Shown: positions 1-31,874, counted from the first letter of the stretch. The stretch: DNA of 64,000 nucleotides from Rallus limicola (GCA_022605955.1 JAKCOZ010000059.1:1736001-1800000); one strand, 5' to 3'. Numbers and translations are program-made. The notes: a model not told the origin generated them from the sequence alone.

Positions 1-467
1 AATCAGAGACTAAATCGTTTATTTAAAAGTGTGTCATTTTCCTGCCTCAAATATTTGCCTAAATATGGCAAGGACAGTGGTCTTCACAGTGTTTTCACAG
101 TGTTTTCAACACTGCAGTCCTTGCAGCAATGTGAAAATCAGCTACCTGTGCTACCACAGTAAATCTAAAGATTGTCTTCCTTTTCTGACAACACTGGCAA
201 GCTGTTATGTTGTCTCTATTAGAATATCTGTCTTTAGACAACTGTTTTCACCTAGGGTGAGGTACTGTGCTCACAAAACTAGAATTTTTTCATTGGGTGT
301 GGTTTATTACCATAAACTCCAGTGTGAAACAGTCTGAGATTTCTAGAGAAATACAAGGCTGTGAATCTTTGTGCGAGTTAGTGCATTAGGGTGACTGCAG
401 AACAATAGCTGAAGTGAGAGAAGAGAGTATTCCCTCATCATTCTTTGCTGTCATTTGCCTGCTGCAG
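1..467 (+). other. CDHR1: CDHR1 intron (partial)
   Basis: Sequence left of the first visible exon. No exon-like frame, repeat or conserved motif recognised, apart from the pyrimidine-rich acceptor at its end. Confidence 0.7.
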
Positions 468-20822
<20,355 letters not shown>

Positions 20823-23035
20823 CTGTTCTTGGCAACCCACAGAGGCTGCGGACTGTGGCTGTGCATGGATGTATTTACGTGCTGTGGTCTCCCCTGTGTC
20901 TGTCAGCACCCTGTGAACTGAGAGCAGCTTCTTGCTGTGATAGCCACCCCTCACCTCCTACAAGTATTATGCGCTACGGAGTCACCCCACCCATAGCAAA
21001 TGCTGCAGTCCACTTGCAACTGCAGTTCCTTTGGCTCATGTCCCAGTGCTGGTCCCTTGTGCAGCTGTCTAACCAGGGTGCTGAGTACCCTCGTGTGGGT
21101 CACAGTCTCCCCGAATGAAGGAGGTTCAAGTTGCCCCCATTTTGGAGGTCCCTACCCAGAGTTCTGGTTTTCAAACAGGGTGTTCTGCAGCCAAGGCGCT
21201 GGTGGGTGCCACTTCTGATCTGGTCTGGCAGGAGGGTTTGAGGTGTCTGAAAATCCATCGCTTCAAATCCCAGGCCCACTTTTGAAGTTGTTGGCCTGGC
21301 TGTGACACCAGTACTGAGCTGACATGCAGTCCAAGGCCTCCTACAGCAGTAATACTGGGCACTGTAAAGAGGTACCTGCAGCAGCTGGTACCTACTGTCC
21401 TTGGGGTGCAAGGTGCTTTGCGACAGCTGGCGGAGCAGTGTGCTCATGGCCTGACTACCTTCATTCCCAAAAGGTAAGCGGGCAGGCTTGGAGAAGTTCT
21501 TCATTTTCCTGCAGCTTCTGCTGGGCTTTGCCAGAGTACACTGACGTGATGCTGTGCTGCGCTGCTGCCCTGGGCTTGCTTGCTAATCAGGGGGTGGGAG
21601 GGCCACTTCAGTCTTTCCTAGGCCAGCTGGGGCAAGATTGAGCACAGAAATTCAATAGCAGCGCTCACTGCATACTGCCTCCTGCCACTGCGTCCCTGAA
21701 TGAGGGGGAGGAGGGTGAGACCAGCAGGAGAAGGACATGATTAAAGCAGCAGGGAAAGTGAGGTAAAACACAGAGAAAAGCGGTAAGTGAAAAATACAGA
21801 CAAGTGCTGGGAAGTTACATATGTTGGTCAGGGAGGTGTCTGGAAAGATCATTTGGTTTTGCTGGCAGGAGGTGTTGGGGAATGTATTTCATCACCTCTC
21901 CTGGCTTGCTCCAGGGACTGGTGAGTGCAAAAGGAGGTTTTCATAAGATATTCTGGCTTGTTCTATCAGTATTTTTGTGTGAATTATGTAACAGTTCATG
22001 GGGGGAAAGTGGGCAGCTGACACTTTTTTTTCTGTTATGTGACAGTAAAAAGGTACTGAAGGCAGAGCACATTTTTTACTGCATCTACCCCACAATTTCT
22101 CCCTCATGTTCATTTCTGAGGTGTTTTTCAGCTGGGCCTGACTGTTTACCATCCCTTAGAGTGAAGGCACTATGTGCCAGGCCGGCTGGGGGAGCAGCAT
22201 CCTGAGCCCTGGCCCCACATGGCAGCTGTGCTGTCATGGATCGGCACCATGAACATCAAGGGAGGGGTGGGAGCAGACCTCAGTGGCTCATTCAAGAGGC
22301 TGATGAGACACCTCCAGCTGTTATTTCAGCTGGCCAGCAGACCTGCCCCTCAGGGGCTCCTCATCCCTCACCCTGTTAGCTGGTCTAATTCCCTTTGTTT
22401 GCAGCAGGACTTCATCAGTTTGGGAGACACCTGGTTGAATGAGAAGTTACCGCTTATGGGAAAAATCTTGTGGGTTTTAACTTCAATTCAAGCTGCCTAG
22501 AACCCAGAGAGTGATCACAGCTCATGTCACCCACAGGCTGAGACAGAAGCTGTAGCTGAGGGGTGCAGCAGGGTCCCAGCTGGGCGCCGTGGCAGCAGCG
22601 CTGCTCCCAGGGTCTCTCCTGCCACCTTTCTCATTTCCTCCACTGTTTTCTCACTTATCCCTCCTTCCAGGGCTATGTGGTCTGAGGCCCAGGCCCTCAT
22701 GTTGCATGCAGTCAACTTGTCCTTGTCCTCTTGCTGCGAGCTGGTAGGAGGGAGGGGATGTTCAGGCCCTGGCCCCACGCCTGGTGCCCTGCACGAGCAC
22801 TGGCCTTCTCCTGTCAGTGTCTCCACCAGGTTCTGCAGTATTTCCTGGGGTACCAAAAGTTCCTGATTTATTTACTACTGTTTTACCAATGTTGTATTGA
22901 AGCCAATATTCAATGTTCATTCTCTGATGAAGAAGGCCTATAAAGACCATTTAATTAAGTGAGATTTGACAGGAATTATAAGCTTACAGTTTTAGAGATT
23001 ATATTTAAGAAGGAATAAAGATGTTTTATTACTAT
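20823..23035 (+). other. CDHR1: CDHR1 3' untranslated region (inferred)
   Basis: After the stop codon no further coding signal is seen. The first good cleavage context is AATAAA at 23014-23019, followed by a T/GT-rich stretch. The 3'UTR would be about 2.2 kb. Short open frames in this interval look random. The end is inferred from the hexamer only. Confidence 0.5.
23014..23019 (+). terminator. Polyadenylation signal AATAAA, probably for CDHR1
   Basis: AATAAA on the plus strand, followed within 30 bases by a T/GT-rich element. A second AATAAA at 23100-23105 is an alternative. Confidence 0.5.
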
Positions 23036-24137
23036 GTTGTGAGACTGTTTTCCAGTTACTCTGTATTTCAAATTCAGGGTTGTTTTCTTTTCTTTTTTAA
23101 ATAAATAAAAAAAACCTGCTAAAGGTGCTTTAGTGCATGGTGTGCTTCTGCTGGCAATGATGCCTTGTCCTTGCTGTTAGGTGACCGCTTGGGCACAGGC
23201 AGCCGGACAGCTTTCCAGGGTGACTAAATGGCCCTTTCTCAGGCCACGAGTCAGGAGGGGGGCTGTGTGGGTTTTGGACACCAACCTGGAAGGAGAGAAG
23301 GAAAGAAGTGGGATGCCATGCACTGGTTATGCTCTGCAGCCCACTGTAGCACAGCTCTGAGGGTAAGAAGACTGCTCCTGGGGCAGCAGGTTGAGTTTGA
23401 GGCCATGGCTCGCTGGGTACACAATTTACTATGAACTTTGTACACACTGTGATGGGATGTTTTGTCTTTCCCTCACTGTTTCCTTGCTGTGATTCAGCAA
23501 CTCTTCCTACAGTCTCTGCAGTTTGCGGTGGTTCCTTCGTGTTGGCTGAGGTGGGAGAAGGCTAGTCGTTATAGGCACTGGTTTGTTTTTCACTCACCTT
23601 CGTACACAGCCCTTTGCTGGCCCTCAACCAGAACCAGCTCATGCTTAACCCTGTATGCACTGACTCCTCAGGGAGTCACATAGTGGTTTCCAGGACACAG
23701 TTGTCTCCCTGCTTGGCCAGCTGCTTCTGCCCCTTCCTCACTGCTGAAGATCTGCTGCCGCCCCCACCCTCCCCCCATCATATGCTGCAACTGCTCAGCC
23801 TCATCTGTCCCTGCAGCCAAACCCTGGAGCTCCTGGGCATTCACATTTCTTTGCAACTCGTAACTGCAGAAGAACAGAAAGGAAGCAGAGGATCTCTGCA
23901 TATTCTGAAAATCCATCTGGTTTATTCTTTGACACTAAGAGACTGACAAGACTAGGAAGTCCGGTGAAGTAGAATACTGAGAATCAGCATTGACAAAACA
24001 GGTCTCTTCAAAAGCTGTGCAGTAAGGAGGTGCCAGGGGAGGAAATGTGGGGCCTGAGAGAATGGAAAACACACAGCAAAAACCAAACTGCAACTAGAAA
24101 GCCAAAGAAGTGCCGCATAGTGAAGCTCGCATTAGGC

Positions 24138-24143
24138 TTTATT
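24138..24143 (-). terminator. Candidate LRIT2 polyadenylation signal
   Basis: AATAAA on the minus strand, the first canonical hexamer downstream of the LRIT2 stop codon. Another lies at 23921-23926. Confidence 0.4.
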
Positions 24144-24670
24144 TCTGCTTACAGCTGAGATTTCTACTCTAGGCTATTTTCTTTTTGAGTCAGTCTATAA
24201 CACCGCATATGACAAGGGCTGTGGGTCTATCAGCCATGTGCTTTGGTTGTGCTGGAAAGCAAGAGGCCAAAAGTCACCTATCCTCAGACCATCAAGAAAT
24301 GCAGCATGAGCTGCTCTGCAAGCAGGAGCTGTTTGCCTTTACCGGCACATTCTTGGAGGGGTGCCTCTAGAAAGGAGGCAAGCTTTGGTTTCAAAGCAGC
24401 AGGATGGGCTGGGAGCCCGTCTACATTGGGGGAAGGAGCCTGGCTTGCACCTTTGGCTCCCAAACCCCGGCTCCAACACCCTGTCTGTCTCCCAGCCGCT
24501 TGTGCTGCTGGCCCTGTTCAGGGAGACAAGTGGTGGCCACAGTAGCAGGGGAAACAGCAGGTGCGTGTTTGCCTGTAAAAGGCAAACTGTTCATTTTTCA
24601 CCCGTGCTTGTTCTGTAAAAAAGACTGTATTAACACTTGTGTAGCAATGGGCGTTGAGGTGTGTGCATGC

Positions 24671-24684
24671 GTGTGTGTGTGTGT
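24671..24684. repeat. Short TG microsatellite
   Basis: Seven GT units, flanked on the right by gcacacgc, which makes a small inverted repeat. Confidence 0.7.
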
Positions 24685-25246
24685 GCACACGCACTAGTAT
24701 GACAGTAAACTGGTCCTCCAGGATATGTTTGGGTACAAGTAAAAGGCCCTCCTCTAGTACCCAAAAAATACCCATCTCAAAAACTGCCAAAGCCCCGTGC
24801 TGCAGGTACACTGCGCTGGTGTTCAGTGAGCTCCCAGGCTCATCACCAAGGCTGCAGACATCTTAGGGCTGTGTAAACCTTAATGTTAAAAGGAAAAAAA
24901 CCGAAACCAACCAAACCAAATCCGCCCCTCCCCAAATCATGATCTCTAAGCAATAATAATAATAATTTTAAAAAGGTTTTCTTCAAATGAAGCCATCACC
25001 CTGAGCCAATCTCACACACACTGTTGCTGGTTATGACAGCAGCCCTACCCAGGCTCCATGAGGCAGCACCCAGGGGAAGCTGAGACCTCACACAGGGCAG
25101 AGCTGGGACCAAGTCACCCCACCCACCTCCCCAGGAAAACCAAAGACAGAACTGTGCAAATGAGCAAGGGGAGGCCTTTGCCCTTTTGCTACACACATTG
25201 CTATAGGGTTTTGGGTTTGGTTGTTAGGGGTTTTTGTTAATGCTTG

Positions 25247-25278
25247 CTTGTGTGTGTGTGGTGTGTGTGTGTGTGTGT
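25247..25278. repeat. TG/CA microsatellite, once interrupted
   Basis: About 16 TG units with a single GG interruption at 25260-25261, in the probable LRIT2 3'UTR. Confidence 0.85.
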
Positions 25279-25539
25279 CTGCATGCATTGCACCAGGACA
25301 GTGCTGCAAAGACAGTCTGAGGCCGTGGGGGCACAGTCACACCCCTCACAGCTGCACACACTGGGCACCCTAAGTCCCAGTGCTCCCCAAGCCTGGACGT
25401 GCACACCTCTGTGCCCCGAATCCTTGCAGCACAGAGCCTTCCTCGCGTGGTTCTTCAAGAAATTGAGCACACTCTGTGCCACAAGGCTGTCTGTAAAAGT
25501 CCTGCTGTGGACACGTTCATGGGGCAGGCAGGTGTTGGG

Positions 25540-26345
25540 CTAGTAGAGGTCTGCGCTGTTCCTGTGGGGTGGTCGGGTCTTGCCAGGCTCCTCACGGGCT
25601 GGGGGCCGTCGGGCACCACGACCACCCTCGGGGCGGCAGAGCCCATCCTCACTGCCACCGGGCAGGCTGTCCAGCGTGCTCTCCTTGCTGCCGGCAGTCT
25701 GTGCCTGGCCCCCGCGGCGGCGGCGAGGGCAGGCGCCAGGGCAGCGGGCCAGGCAGCCAGGGCGAGCCTCGGCGGTGCAGGCGTACATGCCAGCAGGCAC
25801 TGCCAGTACCATGGCGCAGACGATGACAATGATGTGGATGAGCTTCTCGCGCTGCTCCATCTGGCTGACATCACTGCCTGTGACGAAGACAACACATTGG
25901 CCCTTGCGGGGCGCCTGGTTGCGCACAGCCACACAGACTTCATACTTGGTAGCAGGCAGCAGGTCAGTCACGGAGTAGGTGTTGACGCCAGGGCCGATGT
26001 AGATGGCATCCTTCTGCGCGGCATCGTAGCGACCCACCAGAAGGGTGTACCAGGTCTCCCCTGGCTCTGCTGCTGCTGCTGCGAACCACTCCAAGGTGAT
26101 GCCGTAGACTGTCTGCTTGGTGATGCGCACTTCTACATGGGCACCCGGCTCAGCAGGAGCAATGGGCGCCCAGTCTGCGGGGGTGGTGGACATCCACGGG
26201 GCCCCCACATGGAGGGTGATGGTCACCGAGGAGTTGCCCAAGAAGTTGGCAGCCATGCAGGTGTAGTTGCCAGCATCCACTGACCGTGCCGCTGGGATCA
26301 GCAGCTCTGAGCGGACGGTCTCCTCACTGATGGGTTCAGTGGACA
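25540..26345 (-). CDS. LRIT2: LRIT2 exon 3: second half of Ig, FN3, membrane helix and tail
   Basis: The acceptor is ctgcccacag before 26345 and the stop is at 25542-25540. Length is 806 nt. It encodes [26 protein letters not shown], an FN3 domain with VYGITLEWF and [16 protein letters not shown], the helix [20 protein letters not shown] and a tail rich in G, P, R and A. The exon is far more GC-rich than its surroundings, which creates long meaningless open frames on the opposite strand. Confidence 0.96.
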
Positions 26346-29322
26346 CTGTGGGCAGAGGAGAAATGTTTCAGCAGGTGGGGGCCTCTCCTGTCCATGCAGG
26401 CCAGGAGCCACCATGTCCTTGGGGCAGCCACAAGACCACTAAAGTGTGGGATGGGGGCCAGGCATGGTCTGCCCTGCCCCAGGAAAGAAGGATAGAAGCA
26501 CAGGAGTGATTATAAGCAGGAGGGGAATCAGCCTTTTAAAAGGGCAATGGCAGGACAAGGGGGAATAGCCTAAAGCTGAAGGAGGGAAGGGTTAGATCAG
26601 ATATTAGGGAGAAATTCTTTACAGAGAGAGTGGTAAGGTGCTGGAACAGGCTGCCCAGAAAGCTGGTGGATGCCCCATCCCTGGACGTGTTCAAGGCCAG
26701 ATTGGATGGGGCCCTGGGCAACCTTGTGTAGATCCAGGCCTGGAGGTTGGTGGCCCTGCCTGTGGCAGGGGGGTTGGAACTCTGTGATCCTTGGGGTCCC
26801 TTCCAACCCACACCAGTCTGTGATTCTATCACTCTATATGCCCCTGTCACAGTGTGAGCAGCCCAAGCCACCCATGTGCCATCTGCCATCAGCGTGCTCA
26901 GGTCAGGGAAGTCTGGGCGAGCCACTGAGGGGTGGGAGGCACAGGTGCGTTCTGGGCACATGCTCTGCCTTCTGTCAGGCTTGAGTGTGGAAAATTGTTG
27001 GTCTCAAGAGGCTCTGGCCAAAATGAGGCATGGGGAACCAGGAAGTGTCTGGCTGGAAGTGCGATGCAGTGCTGGAAGTGAGAACACCCTGTCATCTACC
27101 CAAACAGGAGCCTGTAGCTGTGGTCAGGAGCAGTCTATGCAATTAATTCAGCATGTGCTTGTGTAAAGAGACGCAAGTGCTGCTACGATTACAAAAAACA
27201 TCAGGCCAGGATTAAGGGCTAATGCCATCTTAGTTAGCTAGCTGGCTGCTTAGGAACACACATAACCTGTGTGGTGCTCATGTGCATTATTAGCTTACCT
27301 GATGAAAATAGCAACTTGTCCTAGTGAAGGCTCTTAATAAAAAGAAATGTGAGGGAGGGCACATGAGAGCTGTGCTGTGAGGAGGAAAAGGCAAAGACCT
27401 TGTATTATGAGGTCCTCAATAAAGAAGATAGATAAATTATGGAGACTTATGAACAACAACCTCCTCTGTTTTGGTCATAGAACATGAATGGAAAGAGGCA
27501 ACGAGGCCTCAGGTTTGTGTGGGTTGGTGTGTTCTTGACAAAACATGGGAAAGGTATACAAATATATGTGTGCGTGTCTGTGTGTCTCTGTGTGCTAGTA
27601 CAAGCACACACAAATATATGGAGTGTGTGCATACGTATATATATATGAAGTATATAATATAGTATAAATGTGTATGCATGGCTAGATAACTATGTATTTA
27701 CTATATACATATGACTGAGGCATTATTAATAGTTCTTACATCATGTGCCATGAAGAAAGAGTTACTACCAAAACCCCACACATAATTGTGTAAAAACAAG
27801 GCTGTGCACCTTTCATCTTTGACTTATATCCTGTGTGATGCAGGTCAGATGTGCTTAGACACATCAGATGATTAAGATTATTTGGATTATTGCCACCACA
27901 GTAACTGTGATGTTCTAAAGGGGCAGGGAGTTGGTGTGGTGACTAGATGGCCTGAGGACCTACATGAAGTAGAAGAGCAGAATGTAAATTTTTAATTAAA
28001 AAAAAAAGAAAAGAAAAAGCTTTGCTTACCATTAAATGCTCTTAAAAGTTTGAGTGCATAGGTCCACCAGACAGCTGGGGAAGGGCTGGCTTGCACAAAG
28101 CAGGTCAGGGTGATGTTCAGTCCCACTGGGACTGTCAGGTTAGCATCCAGGGCTGACGTCAGGGGCGTCATGCAGCTTTTGAGCTCCACTTCATGAAAAA
28201 ACTTCCCTGCCCTGAATTTTGGGCTTGAGCAAGTTAAATAGGAATTCATGAGAATAATAGGTGGGCCGACTGACTTGATAAACTGGACAAATCCCCGCAG
28301 GCGACAGTCACAAATCCAGGGGTTGTCATGAAGGGCTAGAACAGCATTGGAAATAGATTCTAACTGCCCCTCCACCCTCTGGCTTCTCTGGTAGACGGGC
28401 CAGCTGTAGAAGACATCCCTGGATATGATGGTAAGCTGATTTGAGGATAGATCTAAATAGGTCAGGTTGGGCAGATAGCGGAGTGCATGTTCTGGAAGGA
28501 CATCTAGGCGGTTGTGCTTCAGATCCAGGATTTTCAGAGCTGGGGTGTCTTGAAATGCTGTCCATGGCACTGAACTTAATTTGTTCCCTTGCAAGCGCAG
28601 CTCCTTCAGAGCAGGTAGATATTCCAGGCTCTTGATGTGCATCACCGTGATGTTGTTAAAATTGAGCCAGAGATACTCCAAGGCACTAACGTTCTCAAAA
28701 GACCCACGAGGCAATTCTGTTAAGTGAGAATTTTCTATCCTAATTTTCCGGATGTCTTGAGGGATGTTTGCAGGGATCTGCTTCAGCAATGCAGACATGC
28801 AGATCAAACTCCTAAGGAGGAAACCAGAAAATTCTCCAGGTTGCAAATCACATTTGTGGCTAATAAACAAGTTCCCTATACAAGTCTAGCAGCACTTGAA
28901 TAATTGTAACATATATAAGGAATTGTATACATGGCATGCATGAGCCATTCATCCATCTGTTTGGTTTTACACCCATTTTTCTACAAAGACTACATTTAAG
29001 TCATTAAAATTGCTATGTAATCCAACTGTGTATCTCAGGGAAGTAAAAGAATTCTCAGTCTATGCTCAGGCTAGTACTATTCAAGAATTAGAGGTAGCAT
29101 GCCATGCAGCCATCTGCTTGGTTTTGGTGCATGTAACATCGGCAAATATCTTTTGGGAATCTTAGAGCTGCTTTGCCAGCACTACACCTAGGGTAACTAC
29201 TGTTCTTACCTTCCAAAGCTGTTTGGAGAACAAGAGCATCCTGTGACACAAGATGAAACAGATGGGTTTATCTTGTGGAAGGCCAGAAGAAGAAGAAGAA
29301 GAATATGACACATAGGGTCCAT
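25540..29322 (-). CDS. LRIT2: LRIT2, leucine-rich repeat, Ig-like and transmembrane protein 2 (complete)
   Basis: Type I membrane protein of the retinal LRIT family; its precise role is less clear than that of LRIT1. Coding exons on the minus strand: 29322-29210, 28811-28030 and 26345-25540. Together they give 1701 nt, 566 residues; the human protein is about 550. Order: signal peptide with a leucine run (residues 8-13), LRRNT cysteines in CVTGCSCSP, LRRs such as [36 protein letters not shown] and [17 protein letters not shown] in [15 protein letters not shown], one Ig domain (cysteines in TLTCF and GNYTC), FN3 at about 368-456, a helix at about 466-488 and a basic, glycine/proline-rich tail ending SADLY. 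The start at 29322 has a strong Kozak context (A at -3, G at +4). Position beside CDHR1 and the [11 protein letters not shown] signature separate it from LRIT1. Confidence 0.97.
26541..26836 (+). mobile_element. CR1 LINE, truncated 3' end
   Basis: Typical CR1 3' region: gacaagggggaat, agatattagggagaaattct, ggaacaggctgcccag, ctggacgtgttcaaggccag, ttggatggggccctgggcaa and ttccaaccc, ending in the degenerate attctat repeat tail. It is 5'-truncated like most CR1 copies and lies antisense within LRIT2 intron 2. No reverse transcriptase frame remains. Confidence 0.93.
27563..27660. repeat. TG/TA-rich low-complexity region with a small hairpin
   Basis: Alternating purine-pyrimidine sequence. TGTGTGC at 27589-27595 and GCACACA at 27604-27610 form a perfect 7-base stem with an 8-base loop, followed by a TATATATAT run near 27635. 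Confidence 0.6.
28030..28811 (-). CDS. LRIT2: LRIT2 exon 2: LRRs, LRRCT and first half of the Ig domain
   Basis: The acceptor is tttcctccttag before 28811 and the donor is G/GTAAGC at 28029. Length is 782 nt. It begins by completing an arginine codon, then [13 protein letters not shown], the LRR block, [13 protein letters not shown], the LRRCT and the first Ig cysteine, and ends near KLLRAFN with one base of the next codon. Unlike LRIT1 there is no intron before the DNPW signature. Confidence 0.96.
28031..28031 (-). other. LRIT2: Placeholder for shared intron position LRIT2 intron 2 / LRIT1 intron 3
   Basis: The boundary next to this base is a phase-1 intron inside the Ig domain, equivalent to the LRIT1 intron between 39809 and 37422. 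Confidence 0.6.
28812..29209 (-). other. LRIT2: LRIT2 intron 1
   Basis: A 398-base intron with consensus donor GTAAGA and a pyrimidine-rich acceptor. No internal feature. Confidence 0.85.
29210..29322 (-). CDS. LRIT2: LRIT2 exon 1: signal peptide and LRRNT start
   Basis: Starts MDPMCHI followed by six leucines, an unusually simple hydrophobic core written as five CTT codons plus CTG, then [18 protein letters not shown] and ends SPNSFG. The donor is AAG/GTAAGA at 29209. Length is 113 nt, ending after two bases of an arginine codon. A second in-frame ATG at 29313 is a possible weaker start. The match of [11 protein letters not shown] to the mammalian LRIT2 LRRNT supports the exon. Confidence 0.9.
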
Positions 29323-30135
29323 ATTCTCCTTTAAGAAAGCACTGTGCAGGGTGTGCACCAAACATGCCAACAGCCTCCAAGAAGCAAATCCTATTAGCTG
29401 TAATCTTCCTTGACGCAGAAATAAATCCTGCTGGGGAGCCGACCCTAAAGAAGACCTGTATGGTACATAGCCTGTGTCAAAGTGCTAAAAATCACCCCTG
29501 GGACCACTCTTGGCAGTTAGCCTTTAGCTGCATGGACTTTTACAGACATGTTTATTTGGCTGGCAGTATGAAGTTGGAGCCAAAACCACTCCTGTTCCCA
29601 AGTCCTTACACACAGTTAACCAGGCCTGTTTACTTCTTTCTTTCTTTCTTTTTTATTTTGAGGGTGGTATTTATTTTAGTGGTAATTTCAGGTCCAGACA
29701 TCACAGCTATAGTTTGGCAGTGCAGAGGGCTGTCTTGCACAAGCCATCAGGCCCCAAAACCTGCCCACAGCTCTGTGTAGGGTGTACTATTGCACATGGT
29801 GAGAAACGTAAGTATGGCAGTTCTTCCTCTGAAACAACTTCCCCGCCACCATCTCCAGTCTCGTGCCAATAAGGAAAATAGTAAAATAGCTGTAGCCTGA
29901 TTGTGGGCTGCTCTGAGGAAAGAATATCTTTGAAGTTAATCTCTATTGTAAAATTTTGGGGTTAGTATTTCAATATTTTAAGAAGTTCTCTGGCTTGCCC
30001 TGGAAATTGTGTGCCGGTAAATTCAATCTAAATAATTCTACGAGAGAAGATCTGGAGTAACCAGATTCTTAATTATTTTAATCCAAAGTAGCAGCTATTG
30101 GTTATGATTTCCAAGCAGCACTGTGTTCTCCTGGA

Positions 30136-30147
30136 GCCATCTAGTGT
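30136..30147 (-). promoter_or_regulatory. Candidate CTCF-like motif
   Basis: The minus strand reads ACACTAGATGGC, 11 of 12 positions of the core CCASYAGRKGGC. Reverse orientation, upstream of LRIT2. Confidence 0.25.
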
Positions 30148-31324
30148 GTGTCGGCTCCAGTACAGCCCGGTGAAGGCAGCATGCTGCCAGAAAAAGGCTT
30201 AACCTCACTGCCAATACACGTGAAGCTGGGTCACAAATCAAGATTAGCCTGAACCTACTTAACCTCTGACCTACAGGACCAGGATAGAAAAATATTTATA
30301 GTGTAACAGCTTAGATCTATACATGGCTGAAAGGGCATGTGCAATACTGCAGCTGCTGCAACCATACAGAAGATGTAGGACTGCTTCTGCAGGTCTTAAA
30401 TTGACAGGTGCTCTGATTTCAAGGTGAATCAGCAAAATGAGCTGGTGGGGAAACAGCTGTGGACTGTTGCGGTGCTCATAATTGCCTCCCAGTTGCTTCC
30501 AGTGTCCTAGCAGCAGGCTGTGAGCAGCAAGCGAGCCTGTTGGGCTGCCATTGCTCACTACCCCCTGTGTCTAACCATTACAACTGAAATGTTCTTTATT
30601 TTGTCCATGGTGAAGTACTTGGTATTTCAATAGATTCCCTATATTTAACATGTCAGTGAGCCATGAATGAAGGAGCAAGGCTGCTACTCTGTGGCAGCTA
30701 TAAATCCCCACCTGGCGGTGGTGATATTTTTTTGGTGAAGCTGTTGCTGTTGCAGTGAGCAACACCATGAGCTGAGGCAGACACTCCTTATGCACTTTCA
30801 GTGTAGTTTAAGCAGGAAAGGGAACACCCATCAGCAGGGCTGAATGAGGCACTGAGAATGCTGCAGGAACAACAACAGCAACTACATTGGGAGGATGCAT
30901 CCTTCCTGGTCATCCCTCAGCTCCATACGCCTTTGAGCACAGTACAGATTCATAATAGTGCCCAATATCCTGGGGTGCAGCCAGTAAAATTTCACCCAGG
31001 CATCTCTGTTAGAAAGAAACACATTCATTTAAATAAATTAGTTTATTAACAGGGGAAAAAATTACAAATTGCAGATGGTTTTCCCACAGAAGCTCTCCTC
31101 CCAGTCCCACCTGGCCTCTACAAGGCCAGAAAATGGCCTTTTACAGAGTGGTGTCAGTCAGCACCACAGGCCAATGTGCCAGCTGTTTTCAGGCTGATAG
31201 AGATTTGATGCTTGAGAGGCCATTTCTCTAAATATTCCCAAATGCCAACTGTACTCAGAAGGTCCAGTATTAACCTGAGAAACCAGTGGTGAATTGCTTA
31301 TCAAAATGAAATCTACACACTTGA

Positions 31325-31522
31325 AAGGAAAGGGAAAAGGGGAAAAGGAAAATGAGAAAAAGAAAAGGAAGAAAATAGATGATAGGAAGAGAGGGGAGGA
31401 GAGGGAAGGGAAGGGAAGGGAAGGGAAGGGAAGGGAAGGGAAGGGAAGGGAAGGGAAGGGAAGGGAAGGGAAGGGAAGGGAAGGGAAGGGAAGGGAAGGG
31501 AAGGGAAGGGAAGGGAAGGGAA
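31325..31522 (+). repeat. Polypurine tract with an (AAGGG)24 microsatellite at 31403-31522
   Basis: From 31403 to 31522 the plus strand is an uninterrupted GGGAA pentamer array, 24 copies in 120 bases. It is preceded by an irregular purine-rich stretch, and a further purine-rich run continues to about 31575. The reading frames over it, made of a five-residue LPFPS or EGKGR unit, are by-products of the array and not genes. Confidence 0.97.
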
Positions 31523-31862
31523 AAGGGAAAGGAAAAAGGGAAAAGAACAAGTAAAAAGAAGATGAAAAGAAAAATCACCCAAACAGTGTTAGCTTCAGGC
31601 ATTATTCCCTACTGGAGTGGGATTTTGTCGCCTCTTTAATTCAGCCCAGTCTATGCCCGCCTGTAAATTTAATGGTCACTTTTGTGACAGCAGATGTCCA
31701 CTCAGTTCAGTGGCTCTTTAATGTCATGTGGCATCCTGGCTGAAGCCAAAATGCAGAACAGGCAGTCTAAAACCCAAGCTGTCAAAATAAATCTCGATAG
31801 AGACATTGTCTGCTAATCTATGGGAAGTGAAGTTTAAGAGACTGTGCGCATTGCCAAAGCAA

Positions 31863-31874
31863 ACGCCAGAGGGC
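31863..31874 (+). promoter_or_regulatory. CTCF-like motif in a small GC-rich island
   Basis: ACGCCAGAGGGC matches the CTCF core at 10 of 12 positions, with G at position 3 also seen in real sites. It lies in a short GC- and CpG-rich block (31861-31918) within AT-rich DNA. Confidence 0.25.

Larger units (their letters stand above)
23036..25539. other. Interval between CDHR1 and the LRIT2 coding region, including the LRIT2 3'UTR
   Basis: No coding signal. Two minus-strand AATAAA hexamers (24138-24143 and 23921-23926) are candidate LRIT2 polyadenylation signals, giving a 3'UTR of about 1.4-1.6 kb. Two TG microsatellites (about 24671-24684 and 25247-25278) fall in it. The gap between the two convergent transcripts would be under about 1.1 kb. 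Confidence 0.5.
26346..28029 (-). other. LRIT2: LRIT2 intron 2, contains a CR1 fragment and simple repeats
   Basis: A 1.7 kb intron. It holds a CR1 LINE 3' fragment at 26541-26836 and a TG/TA-rich region at about 27563-27660. Nothing else recognised. Confidence 0.85.

Noticed and set aside
25399..26283. Plus-strand open frame of 294 codons
   Set aside because: It lies antisense to LRIT2 exon 3; the GC-rich, stop-poor codon composition of that exon opens the opposite strand. No domain is visible.
29364..29780. Plus-strand open frame of 138 codons upstream of LRIT2
   Set aside because: No family resemblance; it lies in the LRIT2 promoter region on the opposite strand.
31158..31639. Open frames on both strands with a repeated five-residue unit
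   Set aside because: They are simple translations of the AAGGG pentamer array, which has no stop codon in any frame.
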